NCBI RefSeq assembly: GCF_016775155.1
Contig: NZ_JAEUGD010000058.1
Location: 1-64,000, forward strand
Source of the DNA: Fulvivirga marina
GTDB taxonomy: Bacteria; Bacteroidota; Bacteroidia; Cytophagales; Cyclobacteriaceae
Length of the DNA: 64,000 nt
Direction: 5' to 3'
The notes under the pieces are model-generated. The model saw only the letters and a program-made list of their open reading frames with translations. It was not told where the DNA came from and ran no database searches. Of the stretch, positions 7,931 through 17,266 are shown in pieces. A program made the translations under genes and the position numbers. Numbering within the stretch: position 1 is the stretch's first letter; each line of letters starts with the position of its first letter.

Positions 7931-10321
7931 TCAGTCGTCCTTTAAACTATCTACCGGGTTAGCTCTTGCCGCTTGTAGTGATTTATAGCCCGTTGTGACC
8001 AAGGCAATAGTAATGGTTGCCACCAGCGCTACCACAAATACGCCGGCATCAAGATCAATCCTGTTTTGATAGTTTTGTAACCACTGACTCATCAGGTACC
8101 ACCCTAACGGGGCGGCTATTACAAAGCCGATGACTACCGGCATCATAAAATCTTTAGAAACCAGGCTTAATATATTACTTACGGAAGCTCCAAGCGCCTT
8201 ACGGATACCAATTTCTTTCACCTTCTGATTGGTGGTATACGACACCAAACCAAACAGTCCCAGACAACCAATAAAAATGGCTACCGATGAAAAGAAGGTA
8301 AAGATAGTAGCCATTCTTTCTTCCGACTCGTACATAGAAGCTACTGCTTCGTCTACAAATTCATATTCAAAAGTATATTCGGGATACACCTGCTGCCAGG
8401 TCCGCTTTACGGCGTTGAGTTGATTGTTAAAGTCTTTCCCGCTTAGCTTTACAGAAAGCGTTCTGGCATTACCCATGCCATTGACAAGCATTACAGGCTC
8501 CATTTTCATGCGCAGGTTCCTGGAGTAAAAATTCTTAACTACTCCGGTAATAGGCACATCTCTGTTCCATATATGCACCATCCTGCCCAAAGCCTCCTCA
8601 GGGCTATTGATCCGCGCTACTTTAAGAAACTCTTCATTCACCACCACCCGGGTCAGGGTGTCCACTGCATTTAAACCCTCCCCAGCTGTCAGCTCAATGC
8701 CATAAACAGAAAGGTAATTCTCATCGACCCACTTGATGTCGCAATAGTAGTCTTGAGGATCATTGTCCAACTGTATGTCTGTCACTGAAATGGAACTTGA
8801 AAGCGGGGTTCTGCTGGCAAGACTCACTTGCTGTATTCCTGATATTCTTTCTATGCCGTTTTTTAGCGTTTTCTTTTGTTGGCTTTCACTCTCAGGTACA
8901 TCAATAGCAATAACTGCATCCATTTTAAAGCCCAGATCCGACTCTTTGAGGAATTTCATTTGGCCCACCAGTACCAACGTGCCAATGATAAAGAATGGGG
9001 TAATTACAAACTGAAAGACTACCAGCACCTTGCGAAGTGAAACAGCGGAAGTCCTGGCGTTGGCAAACTGATTTTTCATGACCACTGCCGGTTTCATTCT
9101 GGCCATCACAAAAGAAGGATAAAGCCCTGCGATGAAGGTTACAAGAACCAGTGTGCTCAACAGGAACAGCTCAACTTTACCATCCGTAAACCAGTTGATG
9201 CTTAAATCGATCTCCAAAAACGGATTGATGTAAATCAGCAATAGCTCCGCCAACCCAAGAGAAAACATGATGGAAAGGAAAACGATGAAGAAGGTTTCTC
9301 CCATAAACTGCCTCACCAGCTGCTTTCGGGTACTTCCCAAAACTTTTCTGACCCCAACCTCTTTAGAACGCTTTACTGCAATGGCGGTGGATAAATTAAT
9401 GAAATTGATACAGGCTGTAACCAAAATAAAGAAGGCCACCAATACCATAGTCAGTATGTTGCCATCACTGACCGTGGTATACCGGTAGTTATTAAACCTT
9501 GTATCAAAATGAAGTTCTTTGAGTGGCTGCAGGAAATAAGACAGATCCTGATCATCATTAGGAAACTGCTTCTCTTTAAAAGCCGCAAGTCTTTCATTGA
9601 CATTTTCAACTTTGGTTGATTTACCGAGAAGCAAATAAATTTGATCATCGCTACTTACACTACCCCAGCCATTTTGTTCATATTCTTTTTTAATAGTGCT
9701 ATAGGAGATGAATAGCTCAAAGGGAAAATCACTGTTACGCGGATAGTCCTCCATTACACCTACCACTTCAAGTGTCTGCTCTTTGTTGAGCAAAATTTCC
9801 CTGCCAATGATGTTGGTTGAGTCAAAATATTTATCCGCCAGCTTTTCTGACAAAATCACTTTACCTGGCTGACCAAACCCTGCCAGACTACCTTTAACTA
9901 TGGCTCTGGAAAACACATCGAAAAATGCTGTTTCTATATATGCGACACCTTCCCGCTCCTCAAAGTAGCGTCTGTCACCGCTATTATTATCATCAATGGC
10001 GACCAGTGTATTCGAATATTTGTTTGAAACAAAGGCAATCGTCTCAATACCTGGAACCTCTTCTCTTACTGCATCCGTCATAGGTGAAGGCACACCATTA
10101 CCAAAGACCCGACTCCCTTGTTGGTCATTGGCTGAATGCACAATTCTATAAATACGTTCAAAGTTCTCGTGGTACCGATCAAAGCTAAGCAAGAAGGTCG
10201 CCAACAGGAACAATATCAGGCTACAGGTTATACCCAGCGATAATCCAAAAATATTAATAAATGTATTGGAAGGGTTCCTGAACAAGCTTCTTATTGTTGT
10301 TTTTAAATAGTTTCTTAGCAT
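7931..10321 (-). CDS. FtsX/MacB-like ABC transporter permease (third of three)
   Basis: 796-residue membrane protein with the double architecture common in Bacteroidota: TM helix near 20-45, periplasmic MacB_PCD-like domain, three TM helices with a first FtsX block (NFINLSTAIAVKRSKEVGVRK, about 305-325), a second periplasmic domain and a second FtsX block (NQKVKEIGIRKALGAS), ending in RANPVDSLKDD. There is no nucleotide-binding domain in this protein or in its neighbours. Family members use ATPase-driven conformational change to act on envelope substrates such as lipoproteins, peptides or drugs. It is the last of three paralogues read leftward with 94-112-nt gaps, probably one operon. Confidence 0.9.
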   Translation of the reverse strand: MLRNYLKTTIRSLFRNPSNTFINIFGLSLGITCSLILFLLATFLLSFDRYHENFERIYRIVHSANDQQGSRVFGNGVPSPMTDAVREEVPGIETIAFVSNKYSNTLVAIDDNNSGDRRYFEEREGVAYIETAFFDVFSRAIVKGSLAGFGQPGKVILSEKLADKYFDSTNIIGREILLNKEQTLEVVGVMEDYPRNSDFPFELFISYSTIKKEYEQNGWGSVSSDDQIYLLLGKSTKVENVNERLAAFKEKQFPNDDQDLSYFLQPLKELHFDTRFNNYRYTTVSDGNILTMVLVAFFILVTACINFINLSTAIAVKRSKEVGVRKVLGSTRKQLVRQFMGETFFIVFLSIMFSLGLAELLLIYINPFLEIDLSINWFTDGKVELFLLSTLVLVTFIAGLYPSFVMARMKPAVVMKNQFANARTSAVSLRKVLVVFQFVITPFFIIGTLVLVGQMKFLKESDLGFKMDAVIAIDVPESESQQKKTLKNGIERISGIQQVSLASRTPLSSSISVTDIQLDNDPQDYYCDIKWVDENYLSVYGIELTAGEGLNAVDTLTRVVVNEEFLKVARINSPEEALGRMVHIWNRDVPITGVVKNFYSRNLRMKMEPVMLVNGMGNARTLSVKLSGKDFNNQLNAVKRTWQQVYPEYTFEYEFVDEAVASMYESEERMATIFTFFSSVAIFIGCLGLFGLVSYTTNQKVKEIGIRKALGASVSNILSLVSKDFMMPVVIGFVIAAPLGWYLMSQWLQNYQNRIDLDAGVFVVALVATITIALVTTGYKSLQAARANPVDSLKDD

Positions 10322-10415
10322 ACTGGTTTTTCTTGTATTTCTGATTGTTGTTAATAATCACTGTCATTGCAGTGAATGATCAGTTTGGACTTTACTGTTT
10401 ACTGATTATCTTATT

Positions 10416-12854
10416 TTACTCATCCTTAAGTGTTTCTATGGGGTTTACCAATGCCGCTTTAATGGATTGATAACTTACGGTAAGCCAGGAGATGATAAGC
10501 GCCATCACCCCTGTAAGTACAAATACCGGCCAGCCAATGGTTACTTTATAAGCAAACTGCTCCAGCCATTGATCCATGGCATACCAGGCTAATGGCAGTG
10601 CCAGAATACATGAAAAAAGTATGAGTTTTGAGAAATTACCGTTGAGCATCAGCACCAGTTGCCCCATAGATGCCCCAAGCACTTTCCTGATACCGATCTC
10701 CTTGCTTCGCTGATGAACGGTATAGGCAGCAAGCCCGAACAAGCCGATGGATGCTATGAACAAAGCAAACCCTGAGAATACGGAGAACAGGCTTCCCAGT
10801 CGTTCCTCTGATCTATACATATTTTCAAACTCCTCGTTCAGGAAAGAGTACTCAAACGGATTGTCCCCAGCATATTTTTTCCATTTCTGCCCGGCAACCT
10901 GAAGCAGGTCACTTACATGCTGATTCTTGGTTTTTAAAGCCAGCACTCTGCTTTTCCCCCACATGGTTGACTTAGTATGAAAAAATATAAAGGGATTGAT
11001 ACCTGTTCTCAACGACTGAAAGTTAAAATCTTTTACCACACCTATAACTTCTACCGGTCCAATATCATCGCCCATATACTTGATGCGCTGTCCAAGTACA
11101 TCGTCTTCATTCCACCCATAGAGTTGCATCGCGGTTTCATTAATAAGAACGGCAAGCATATCCGAAGGGCGATCCTCAGAAAAAGTCCTTCCTACAGCCA
11201 GTTTCAACCCCATAGTTTCGAAAAAGTGATCATCAACCTTGAGTTGAGCTATAGCCATACGGGTATCATCACTTTCTTTGGTAAAGATCTCCTCGTAGGT
11301 GCCTCTTCCAAGCATATCCATGGCCAGAGATGCGTTAAGCACATTATCCTGAGCAGCCAGTTCATTCCTGAAAGACTCTAACTGATCTCCCAGCTTATGG
11401 GCATTATTAATTACCAATACGTTGTCCTTATCAAAGCCCAGGTGCTTCTCACTAAAATAGTCGAGCTGTTGAAATACAATTACGGTGCATATCCCTAGTG
11501 TAATGGATATGGTGAACTGCACCACAACAAGCGTATTCCTAAAACCACCATTCTTCATCCCCATACTCAGCCTTCCTTTCAACACATTGGCCGGTTTAAA
11601 AGAGGTTAAGTAAAAGGCAGGATAAATCCCTGCCACAAAGCCCAACACTAAAGGAATGGAGATAACAAACACAAAAATTGCAGGGTTTGACCAGAATGAC
11701 TCCAGTTTCACATCCAAAAGCTGCCCCATGGATATCCTGATGATCTCCATCAGCCCCAGTCCCACTATTGTGGCAACAAGAGATACAAGGATAGACTCTA
11801 CTAAAAGCTGGATCACCAGCTGTTTTCTTGAAGATCCGATAGCCTTCCGCACACCTATTTCCTTGGCTCTTAACGATGACCTGGCGGTTGAAAGGTTCAT
11901 GAAATTGATCGCTGCTAATACCAGCACAAACACGGCTACACAGGCAAAGATGTAGATGTATTTAATGTCTCCCACTCTGCCTAAGCGGTTGCCTATTTGA
12001 GCCGAGTAAAGGTTAATATCTTTCACCGGTTGCAGGTAGAAGTTCCAATCACCTTTACCTGCCATAAACTCATCATAATCCATCTTAAAACGCTGCAAGG
12101 TAGCGGCTACATGAGTCCTCCTCAGGCGTTCGAACTTCCCTTCAAGCTGAGCAGGGTCTGTCCCCTCTTCTAACTCAACATAAGTAACTACCTGTGTCCA
12201 TATCCAGCTCCACTCAAAATGTTCAACAGCAGGATTGGTATCCATAGAAACCAGAAAATCGAAGTTGAAGTGGCTGTTTTCCGGCTGAGCAGCAACCCCT
12301 GTCACTTCCAACGCAGTTTTACTTTCTCCCCAATAAAGTGTTCTGCCCAGTGCATTCCTGTCTCCAAAGTACTTCACGGCGGCCTCTTCTGATAATACCA
12401 CCTTGTTGATTCCCTTCAGGGCAGTTTTTGAATCTCCCTCTACCAGCTGAAAACCAAAAAAATCAAAGAAGTTAGAGTCAGCAGCCAGTATATTTGGCTC
12501 ATTGAAAATCTTCTCTGTATGGCTGTTTTCAATCAGTCGAACCGTATGAGTGCCCATAGTGTTTACCCTGAGTGCAGACTTTACCTCCGGATATTCGGCA
12601 AGTAATGTACCCGCCAGTGGCAACACCGATGAGCTCATTACCCCACCCTGAGGGTCCCAAATATTGGTCTGGTTTACGCGATACTTCTGCGCTAAATTGG
12701 GGTGAAAGTCATCATAACTCAATTCATGCAACATATAAAGTGATATGATCAGGCTGCATGCTATACCGATAGCCAGTCCCAGCACGTTGATCAGCGAGTA
12801 AAAGCTATCCTTTGAGAAATTTCTTATTGCTATATTGATGTAGTTTTTGACCAT
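10416..12854 (-). CDS. FtsX/MacB-like ABC transporter permease (second of three)
   Basis: 812 residues with the same two-block layout as its neighbours: N-terminal TM (about 20-42), MacB_PCD-like periplasmic region, first FtsX block with NFMNLSTARSSLRAKEIGVRKAIGSS, second periplasmic region, and C-terminal FtsX block with VHQRSKEIGIRKVLGAS. It is clearly paralogous but not a recent copy of either neighbour, since only the membrane-proximal signatures match closely. The substrate is unknown, and the partner ATPase must be encoded elsewhere. Confidence 0.9.
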   Translation of the reverse strand: MVKNYINIAIRNFSKDSFYSLINVLGLAIGIACSLIISLYMLHELSYDDFHPNLAQKYRVNQTNIWDPQGGVMSSSVLPLAGTLLAEYPEVKSALRVNTMGTHTVRLIENSHTEKIFNEPNILAADSNFFDFFGFQLVEGDSKTALKGINKVVLSEEAAVKYFGDRNALGRTLYWGESKTALEVTGVAAQPENSHFNFDFLVSMDTNPAVEHFEWSWIWTQVVTYVELEEGTDPAQLEGKFERLRRTHVAATLQRFKMDYDEFMAGKGDWNFYLQPVKDINLYSAQIGNRLGRVGDIKYIYIFACVAVFVLVLAAINFMNLSTARSSLRAKEIGVRKAIGSSRKQLVIQLLVESILVSLVATIVGLGLMEIIRISMGQLLDVKLESFWSNPAIFVFVISIPLVLGFVAGIYPAFYLTSFKPANVLKGRLSMGMKNGGFRNTLVVVQFTISITLGICTVIVFQQLDYFSEKHLGFDKDNVLVINNAHKLGDQLESFRNELAAQDNVLNASLAMDMLGRGTYEEIFTKESDDTRMAIAQLKVDDHFFETMGLKLAVGRTFSEDRPSDMLAVLINETAMQLYGWNEDDVLGQRIKYMGDDIGPVEVIGVVKDFNFQSLRTGINPFIFFHTKSTMWGKSRVLALKTKNQHVSDLLQVAGQKWKKYAGDNPFEYSFLNEEFENMYRSEERLGSLFSVFSGFALFIASIGLFGLAAYTVHQRSKEIGIRKVLGASMGQLVLMLNGNFSKLILFSCILALPLAWYAMDQWLEQFAYKVTIGWPVFVLTGVMALIISWLTVSYQSIKAALVNPIETLKDE

Positions 12855-12966
12855 GTTGTTAATTCTTTTGATTTTAGTTACTGGCTTTCCTATTGCCTTT
12901 TACCATTGACTCATTACTATTCACTATATCACCGATCACCATTTACCGAACACCGAATACCAAAGC

Positions 12967-15393
12967 CTACTCATCTCTTAAAGCATTTACAGGGTTTGAC
13001 ACAGCAGCCTGATACGATTGATAGCCAATGGTAACAAAGGTGATTACACCTGAGATTACAATCGCCAGAGCAAAGAACCACACCTGCATATCGATCTGGT
13101 ATACAAAATCGGCCAACCAGATATTCATAGCATACCAAGCAGCAGGTGTTGCTAGCAAAAAGGCCATCAGTACCAGAAGCATGAAGTCTTTTGAGAACAA
13201 CATTATGATACTGCCCACACCTGCTCCCAGAACTTTTCTCACCCCTACTTCTTTGGTCCTCTGATTGACGATGAAAGAGATCAGCCCTAACAGTCCCAAA
13301 CAGGAGATGAATATCGATACCGATGAAAAAATCTTAAAAAGCGTGAAAGTACGTTGCTCTTCTACATAAAAGTCTCTTACATCATCATCCAGAAAATCAT
13401 ATTCAAAGATATTGTCAGGAAACATACTCGTGTGTACATCCTCCACATGGCTGATGGCTTCTTTCATGTTTGTGGAGGCTATTTTGATACCTGCATTGTA
13501 GTAAAACATGGGCAGGTGCATCATAACAGCAGGCATAATCTCCTCATGAAACGACCCCAGATGGTAGTCTTCCACAATACCCACTATAGGAGCAGAGATA
13601 TCATTTACGCCTGTTGATATCCGGACGCCAATGGCCTCCTGCGGATCGTTGAAACCGAGTTTCCTTACTGCCGTTTCATTCAGGATGTATGAAATGTCTG
13701 CATTACGGTTTTCAAGCACATCACGAAACCTTTCCTCTTCCCCAGGTAGAAACCACCGCCCATATTTTAGCTTTATCCCATATGTTTCCAAATAATGATA
13801 GTCCACAGGCTTAATCTGTACTCTATACTCCTGGTCTCTCCCCTTACTGGTCTGATAATAATGTGTGCTAAAAACATTATTGGATATAGGAGGTCCCAGA
13901 GCAAAAGATACATTTTCAATATATGCATTAGACATCAACCTGCTTCGTAATGCCTCCAGGGTATTCGGGTCGTTCTTTTCTACATTTATGGTGATGATGG
14001 CATCTTTATCAAAACCCAGAGGCTTAGAGGTAAAGTAATCCATCTGACTGGATATAATGATGGTAGAAATGATCAGAACCTGAGAAATGAAGAACTGAAC
14101 CGTGATAAGTCCTTTTCTAAGAAAAAGAGACGTCTTACTTTGTGAATGGATGTTATTTTTCAGCGCTTTTACCGGGTTGTAGCCAGAAAGTATCAATGCA
14201 GGATAAAGCCCTGATAGCAAAGCAACCACCACCACTACTACTACTACAAAAGCGATAACCTCCGGAGTATCAAACAGATTCATGGTCAGCTCCTTTTCGA
14301 AAAACTGATTAAACAGAATGATCATACGTTCAGCTATACCCACTGCCAGCAGTCCTGATAGCAATGTAACAATAAAAGTATCCGCAAGATACTGCCTGAT
14401 AAGCTGAGGGCGTCCTGCGCCCAATGCCTTTCTCACCCCTACTTCTTTTGACTTCCTAACCGCCAAAGCCGTTGATAAATTGATGAAGTTCACACATGCG
14501 ATAAGCAATATAAACAAGCCAATAGTACCTAACGCCCAGAGTGATGTGGGGTTGATGGAAGACGGGCTTCCGGCTTCCTGGTTAAAATGAATATCTAACA
14601 ATGGCTGTAGCAGAAAACGCCTGGAGTGATTCTCCCTGCTCTCGTAATTTTTGTCAACCACCTTTTCAAACTGAGCATGCGCCTGCTCAACAGTAGCCGT
14701 AGGCTTCAGCTTCACATATGCATATCCCTCCGCTGTCATTTCCCACGAGGTAAGATCAAACATATCAAACCCCATATAGTCGGAAGTGAATGTCGGGTAT
14801 GACACCATCATGTCAAACCTCAGGTGCGAGGTGGGTGGTGTATCTTCGATCAGTCCGGCTACCTCTACCTCTATTTTGTTGCGCAACCTGATCTTTTTAC
14901 CAATAGGCTGCTCATCATCAAAAAACTTCTCTGCCAGAGATTTGGTGAGAAATGCTTTATTGGGTTCTCCCAAGTCTTTTTTAGGGTTACCGGATATAAC
15001 CTTAAAACTAAAAACATCAAAAAAGTTAGAGTCCGCAAAGATCACATGATCAACCACAAATTTCTTATGATCGATCACAGCAAGAGGAACATCATCGCTA
15101 TGATAAAGCGTAGATGCTTCAAACTCCGTAAAATCACTTTTCAGCGCACCAATCATAGGGTAGGGCACTCCCCTGTCTATCTCTTTATCGGTAACACTTC
15201 CTGACTCCTTGATAACCCGGTAGACACGGTCTGCATGCTCATGAAATTTGTCAAAACTCAGTTCTTGGTTGATATAAACAAAAATGATCAGGCTCGCAGT
15301 AATCCCTATCGTTAGTCCAATGATGTTGATCAGTGAATACCATTTATTCTTTTGTAGATTCCTGATAGTAATACGTAAGTAATTTTGCAACAT
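12967..15393 (-). CDS. FtsX/MacB-like ABC transporter permease (first of three)
   Basis: 808-residue paralogue and first gene of the leftward three-gene set. N-terminal TM near 20-42, first FtsX block with NFINLSTALAVRKSKEVGVRKALGAG, second with NQRTKEVGVRKVLGAG, ending in SNPVNALRDE. Its start is divergent from the sigma-54 response regulator gene, 275 nt away. Such permease sets next to NtrC-type regulators occur widely in Bacteroidota, so regulation of this operon by that regulator is a reasonable inference. Neither a histidine kinase nor an ABC ATPase is in view. Confidence 0.9.
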   Translation of the reverse strand: MLQNYLRITIRNLQKNKWYSLINIIGLTIGITASLIIFVYINQELSFDKFHEHADRVYRVIKESGSVTDKEIDRGVPYPMIGALKSDFTEFEASTLYHSDDVPLAVIDHKKFVVDHVIFADSNFFDVFSFKVISGNPKKDLGEPNKAFLTKSLAEKFFDDEQPIGKKIRLRNKIEVEVAGLIEDTPPTSHLRFDMMVSYPTFTSDYMGFDMFDLTSWEMTAEGYAYVKLKPTATVEQAHAQFEKVVDKNYESRENHSRRFLLQPLLDIHFNQEAGSPSSINPTSLWALGTIGLFILLIACVNFINLSTALAVRKSKEVGVRKALGAGRPQLIRQYLADTFIVTLLSGLLAVGIAERMIILFNQFFEKELTMNLFDTPEVIAFVVVVVVVVALLSGLYPALILSGYNPVKALKNNIHSQSKTSLFLRKGLITVQFFISQVLIISTIIISSQMDYFTSKPLGFDKDAIITINVEKNDPNTLEALRSRLMSNAYIENVSFALGPPISNNVFSTHYYQTSKGRDQEYRVQIKPVDYHYLETYGIKLKYGRWFLPGEEERFRDVLENRNADISYILNETAVRKLGFNDPQEAIGVRISTGVNDISAPIVGIVEDYHLGSFHEEIMPAVMMHLPMFYYNAGIKIASTNMKEAISHVEDVHTSMFPDNIFEYDFLDDDVRDFYVEEQRTFTLFKIFSSVSIFISCLGLLGLISFIVNQRTKEVGVRKVLGAGVGSIIMLFSKDFMLLVLMAFLLATPAAWYAMNIWLADFVYQIDMQVWFFALAIVISGVITFVTIGYQSYQAAVSNPVNALRDE

Positions 15394-15496
15394 AGTTTAT
15401 TCCTCCGTTCTGATGTTTACCGAGACAATGCCAAAATCAATGCCATAGCTCAAATTATTCATTTTTGAGCAAATTAAGGCTACACCAAAAAATAAA

Positions 15497-15552
15497 TGTA
15501 TCAAAAACGATACACCTATACGTTTGTTTATGATACAGTTTTGTTATGTTTG
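15497..15552. promoter_or_regulatory. Repeated GATACA element and promoter in divergent spacer
   Basis: The 275-nt spacer between the permease operon and the response regulator contains TGTATC (15497-15502), six bases, GATACA (15509-15514), and a further GATACA (15532-15537). The first two form a perfect inverted repeat. A Bacteroidota-type promoter reads rightward: TTTG at 15523-15526 and TATGTTTG at 15545-15552 with an 18-nt spacer. The third GATACA lies between these boxes, a position suited to an operator. No convincing sigma-54 GG/GC element was found by eye. The rest of the spacer shows nothing else. Confidence 0.45.
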
Positions 15553-15668
15553 GTCATAAAACATTATCGCTTTCACTATGAGCTTAAGGGGTACGGTCAG
15601 GATATTTAATTCTAAGAAAATGTTAAAAACTTACCCAGAACCATTACCCTGACCTTAAACGTAATAAA

Positions 15669-17039
15669 ATGAAAACACCAGCCAATATACTGATTGTAGA
15701 TGACGATCGTGATGTGCTTGAAACCGCCAGGATGTTTCTTAAGCAAGAGTTCTCATCGGTAGACATTGAAGAAGACCCTTCTAAAATACCGGGTTACTTT
15801 GAAATCAAAGACTATGATGTGATCCTGCTCGACATGAATTTCAAAAAAGGAATGAACGACGGCGAAGAGGGTTTTTACTGGCTGGGTGAGATACTGAAAA
15901 TTGACCCGCAGGCTATAGTTATACTGATCACTGCTTATGGCGAAGTAGATGTAGCCGTAAAGGCTATGAAGCAGGGCGCTACAGACTTTGTACTAAAGCC
16001 GTGGAAAAATCAAAAGCTTTTAGGAACCATCCTCTCAGCGCTCCAACTTAGAAAGTCTAAGAAAGAAGTAATCCGGCTCAAGGAAACCCAAAATACCCTT
16101 AACCGGGATAAACCTCACAATTTCAATGATTTTATAGGGGAATCGCCCGCCATACAACGGGTCAAGGACCTGATCACAAAAGTAGCCAAAACGGATGCCG
16201 ATATACTGGTACTGGGTGAGAATGGTACAGGGAAAGAACTCGTGGCTCGTGCTATTCACAACTTTTCTCTGCGAAGTAATGAGATATTTATCAGCGTCGA
16301 CTTAGGTGCCGTGAGCGAAACACTTTTTGAGAGCGAGCTTTTCGGACATGTAAAAGGTGCTTTCACAGATGCCCGGCAAGACAAACCAGGTCGGTTTGAG
16401 TTAGCCAACGAGGGAACGATATTTCTGGATGAAATCGGCAACCTTTCTATGCCCCTACAGGCCAAGTTGCTTACTGTATTGCAAAGCCGAAAAATACGAA
16501 GGGTAGGTGCCACTCGAGAGGTAGATGTAGACTTCAGGCTGGTGTGTGCTACCAATATGCCGCTCAGTGAGATGGTTTACGAACAGAAATTCAGACAGGA
16601 TTTGCTATACCGGATCAACACGGTAGAGATCCGAATACCATCATTGCGTGAGCGCATTGAAGACATTCCTTTGCTTGTAGATCATTTTCTGAGCATTTAC
16701 TCCCGAAAATACCATAAACCAGGATTATCCATCAACAAGCATACGGTTGAAAAACTTAAAAATTACCATTGGCCGGGTAACATCAGAGAACTACAGCATG
16801 CGGTGGAACGCGCTGTCATTTTAAGTGAAGGGGACACGATCAATTCAGTAGAGTCATTCATTAGCCCTACTACCTCCATACACCGTGTACCATCTCAGGC
16901 AAAAACGTTAGATGAAATGGAACGAGATTTCATTTTACAGTCACTTGAAGAAAATAATGGCAATGTAACACAGACAGCAAAAAACCTTGGTATAACACGA
17001 ACTGCGCTGTATCGACGCATGAACAAACATGGAATCTAA
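15669..17039 (+). CDS. Sigma-54-dependent response regulator (NtrC family)
   Basis: 456 residues: receiver domain 1-120 with phosphoacceptor Asp55 in ILLDMNF and Lys110 in VLKPW; AAA+ domain about 150-385 with Walker A GENGTGKE (183-190), sigma-54 contact loop GAFTDA (230-235) and Walker B IFLDEIGN; Fis-type HTH at the C terminus (NVTQTAKNLGITRTALYRRM). Activates RNA polymerase carrying sigma-54 when phosphorylated. The contact loop has Asp where GAFTGA is canonical, a variant also found in functional family members. The cognate histidine kinase is not in the window. Divergent from the permease operon, its probable target. Confidence 0.93.
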   Translation: MKTPANILIVDDDRDVLETARMFLKQEFSSVDIEEDPSKIPGYFEIKDYDVILLDMNFKKGMNDGEEGFYWLGEILKIDPQAIVILITAYGEVDVAVKAMKQGATDFVLKPWKNQKLLGTILSALQLRKSKKEVIRLKETQNTLNRDKPHNFNDFIGESPAIQRVKDLITKVAKTDADILVLGENGTGKELVARAIHNFSLRSNEIFISVDLGAVSETLFESELFGHVKGAFTDARQDKPGRFELANEGTIFLDEIGNLSMPLQAKLLTVLQSRKIRRVGATREVDVDFRLVCATNMPLSEMVYEQKFRQDLLYRINTVEIRIPSLRERIEDIPLLVDHFLSIYSRKYHKPGLSINKHTVEKLKNYHWPGNIRELQHAVERAVILSEGDTINSVESFISPTTSIHRVPSQAKTLDEMERDFILQSLEENNGNVTQTAKNLGITRTALYRRMNKHGI

Positions 17040-17055
17040 AAATTTAATTTGATAT

Positions 17056-17110
17056 AAAAAGAAAGTGGCACGCCGCATTCTCTTCACAGCCTAGCGTTAC
17101 CTTTCTTTTT
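17056..17110. terminator. Long-loop terminator after the sigma-54 regulator
   Basis: Ten-base perfect inverted repeat AAAAAGAAAG (17056-17065) and CTTTCTTTTT (17101-17110), starting 16 nt after the regulator stop codon and ending in a T run. The 35-nt loop is unusually long for an intrinsic terminator. Confidence 0.45.
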
Positions 17111-17266
17111 GTATTCATATCGGCTCATATGCATCTTCTAACCCATCAAAACATCCTAAATATCGACAACTCACCTACCATGTAAGTTTCCTTATATATT
17201 TCAATTGTATTCCCACCACTTCTCCGGTACATTTAGGCCAACCTAAAAACCAAAACCAATTTTATT

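Noticed and set aside
17066-17081. TGGCAC in the spacer after the sigma-54 regulator as a possible sigma-54 promoter.
   Set aside because: The -12 GC element is missing at the required spacing and the sequence lies in a terminator loop.
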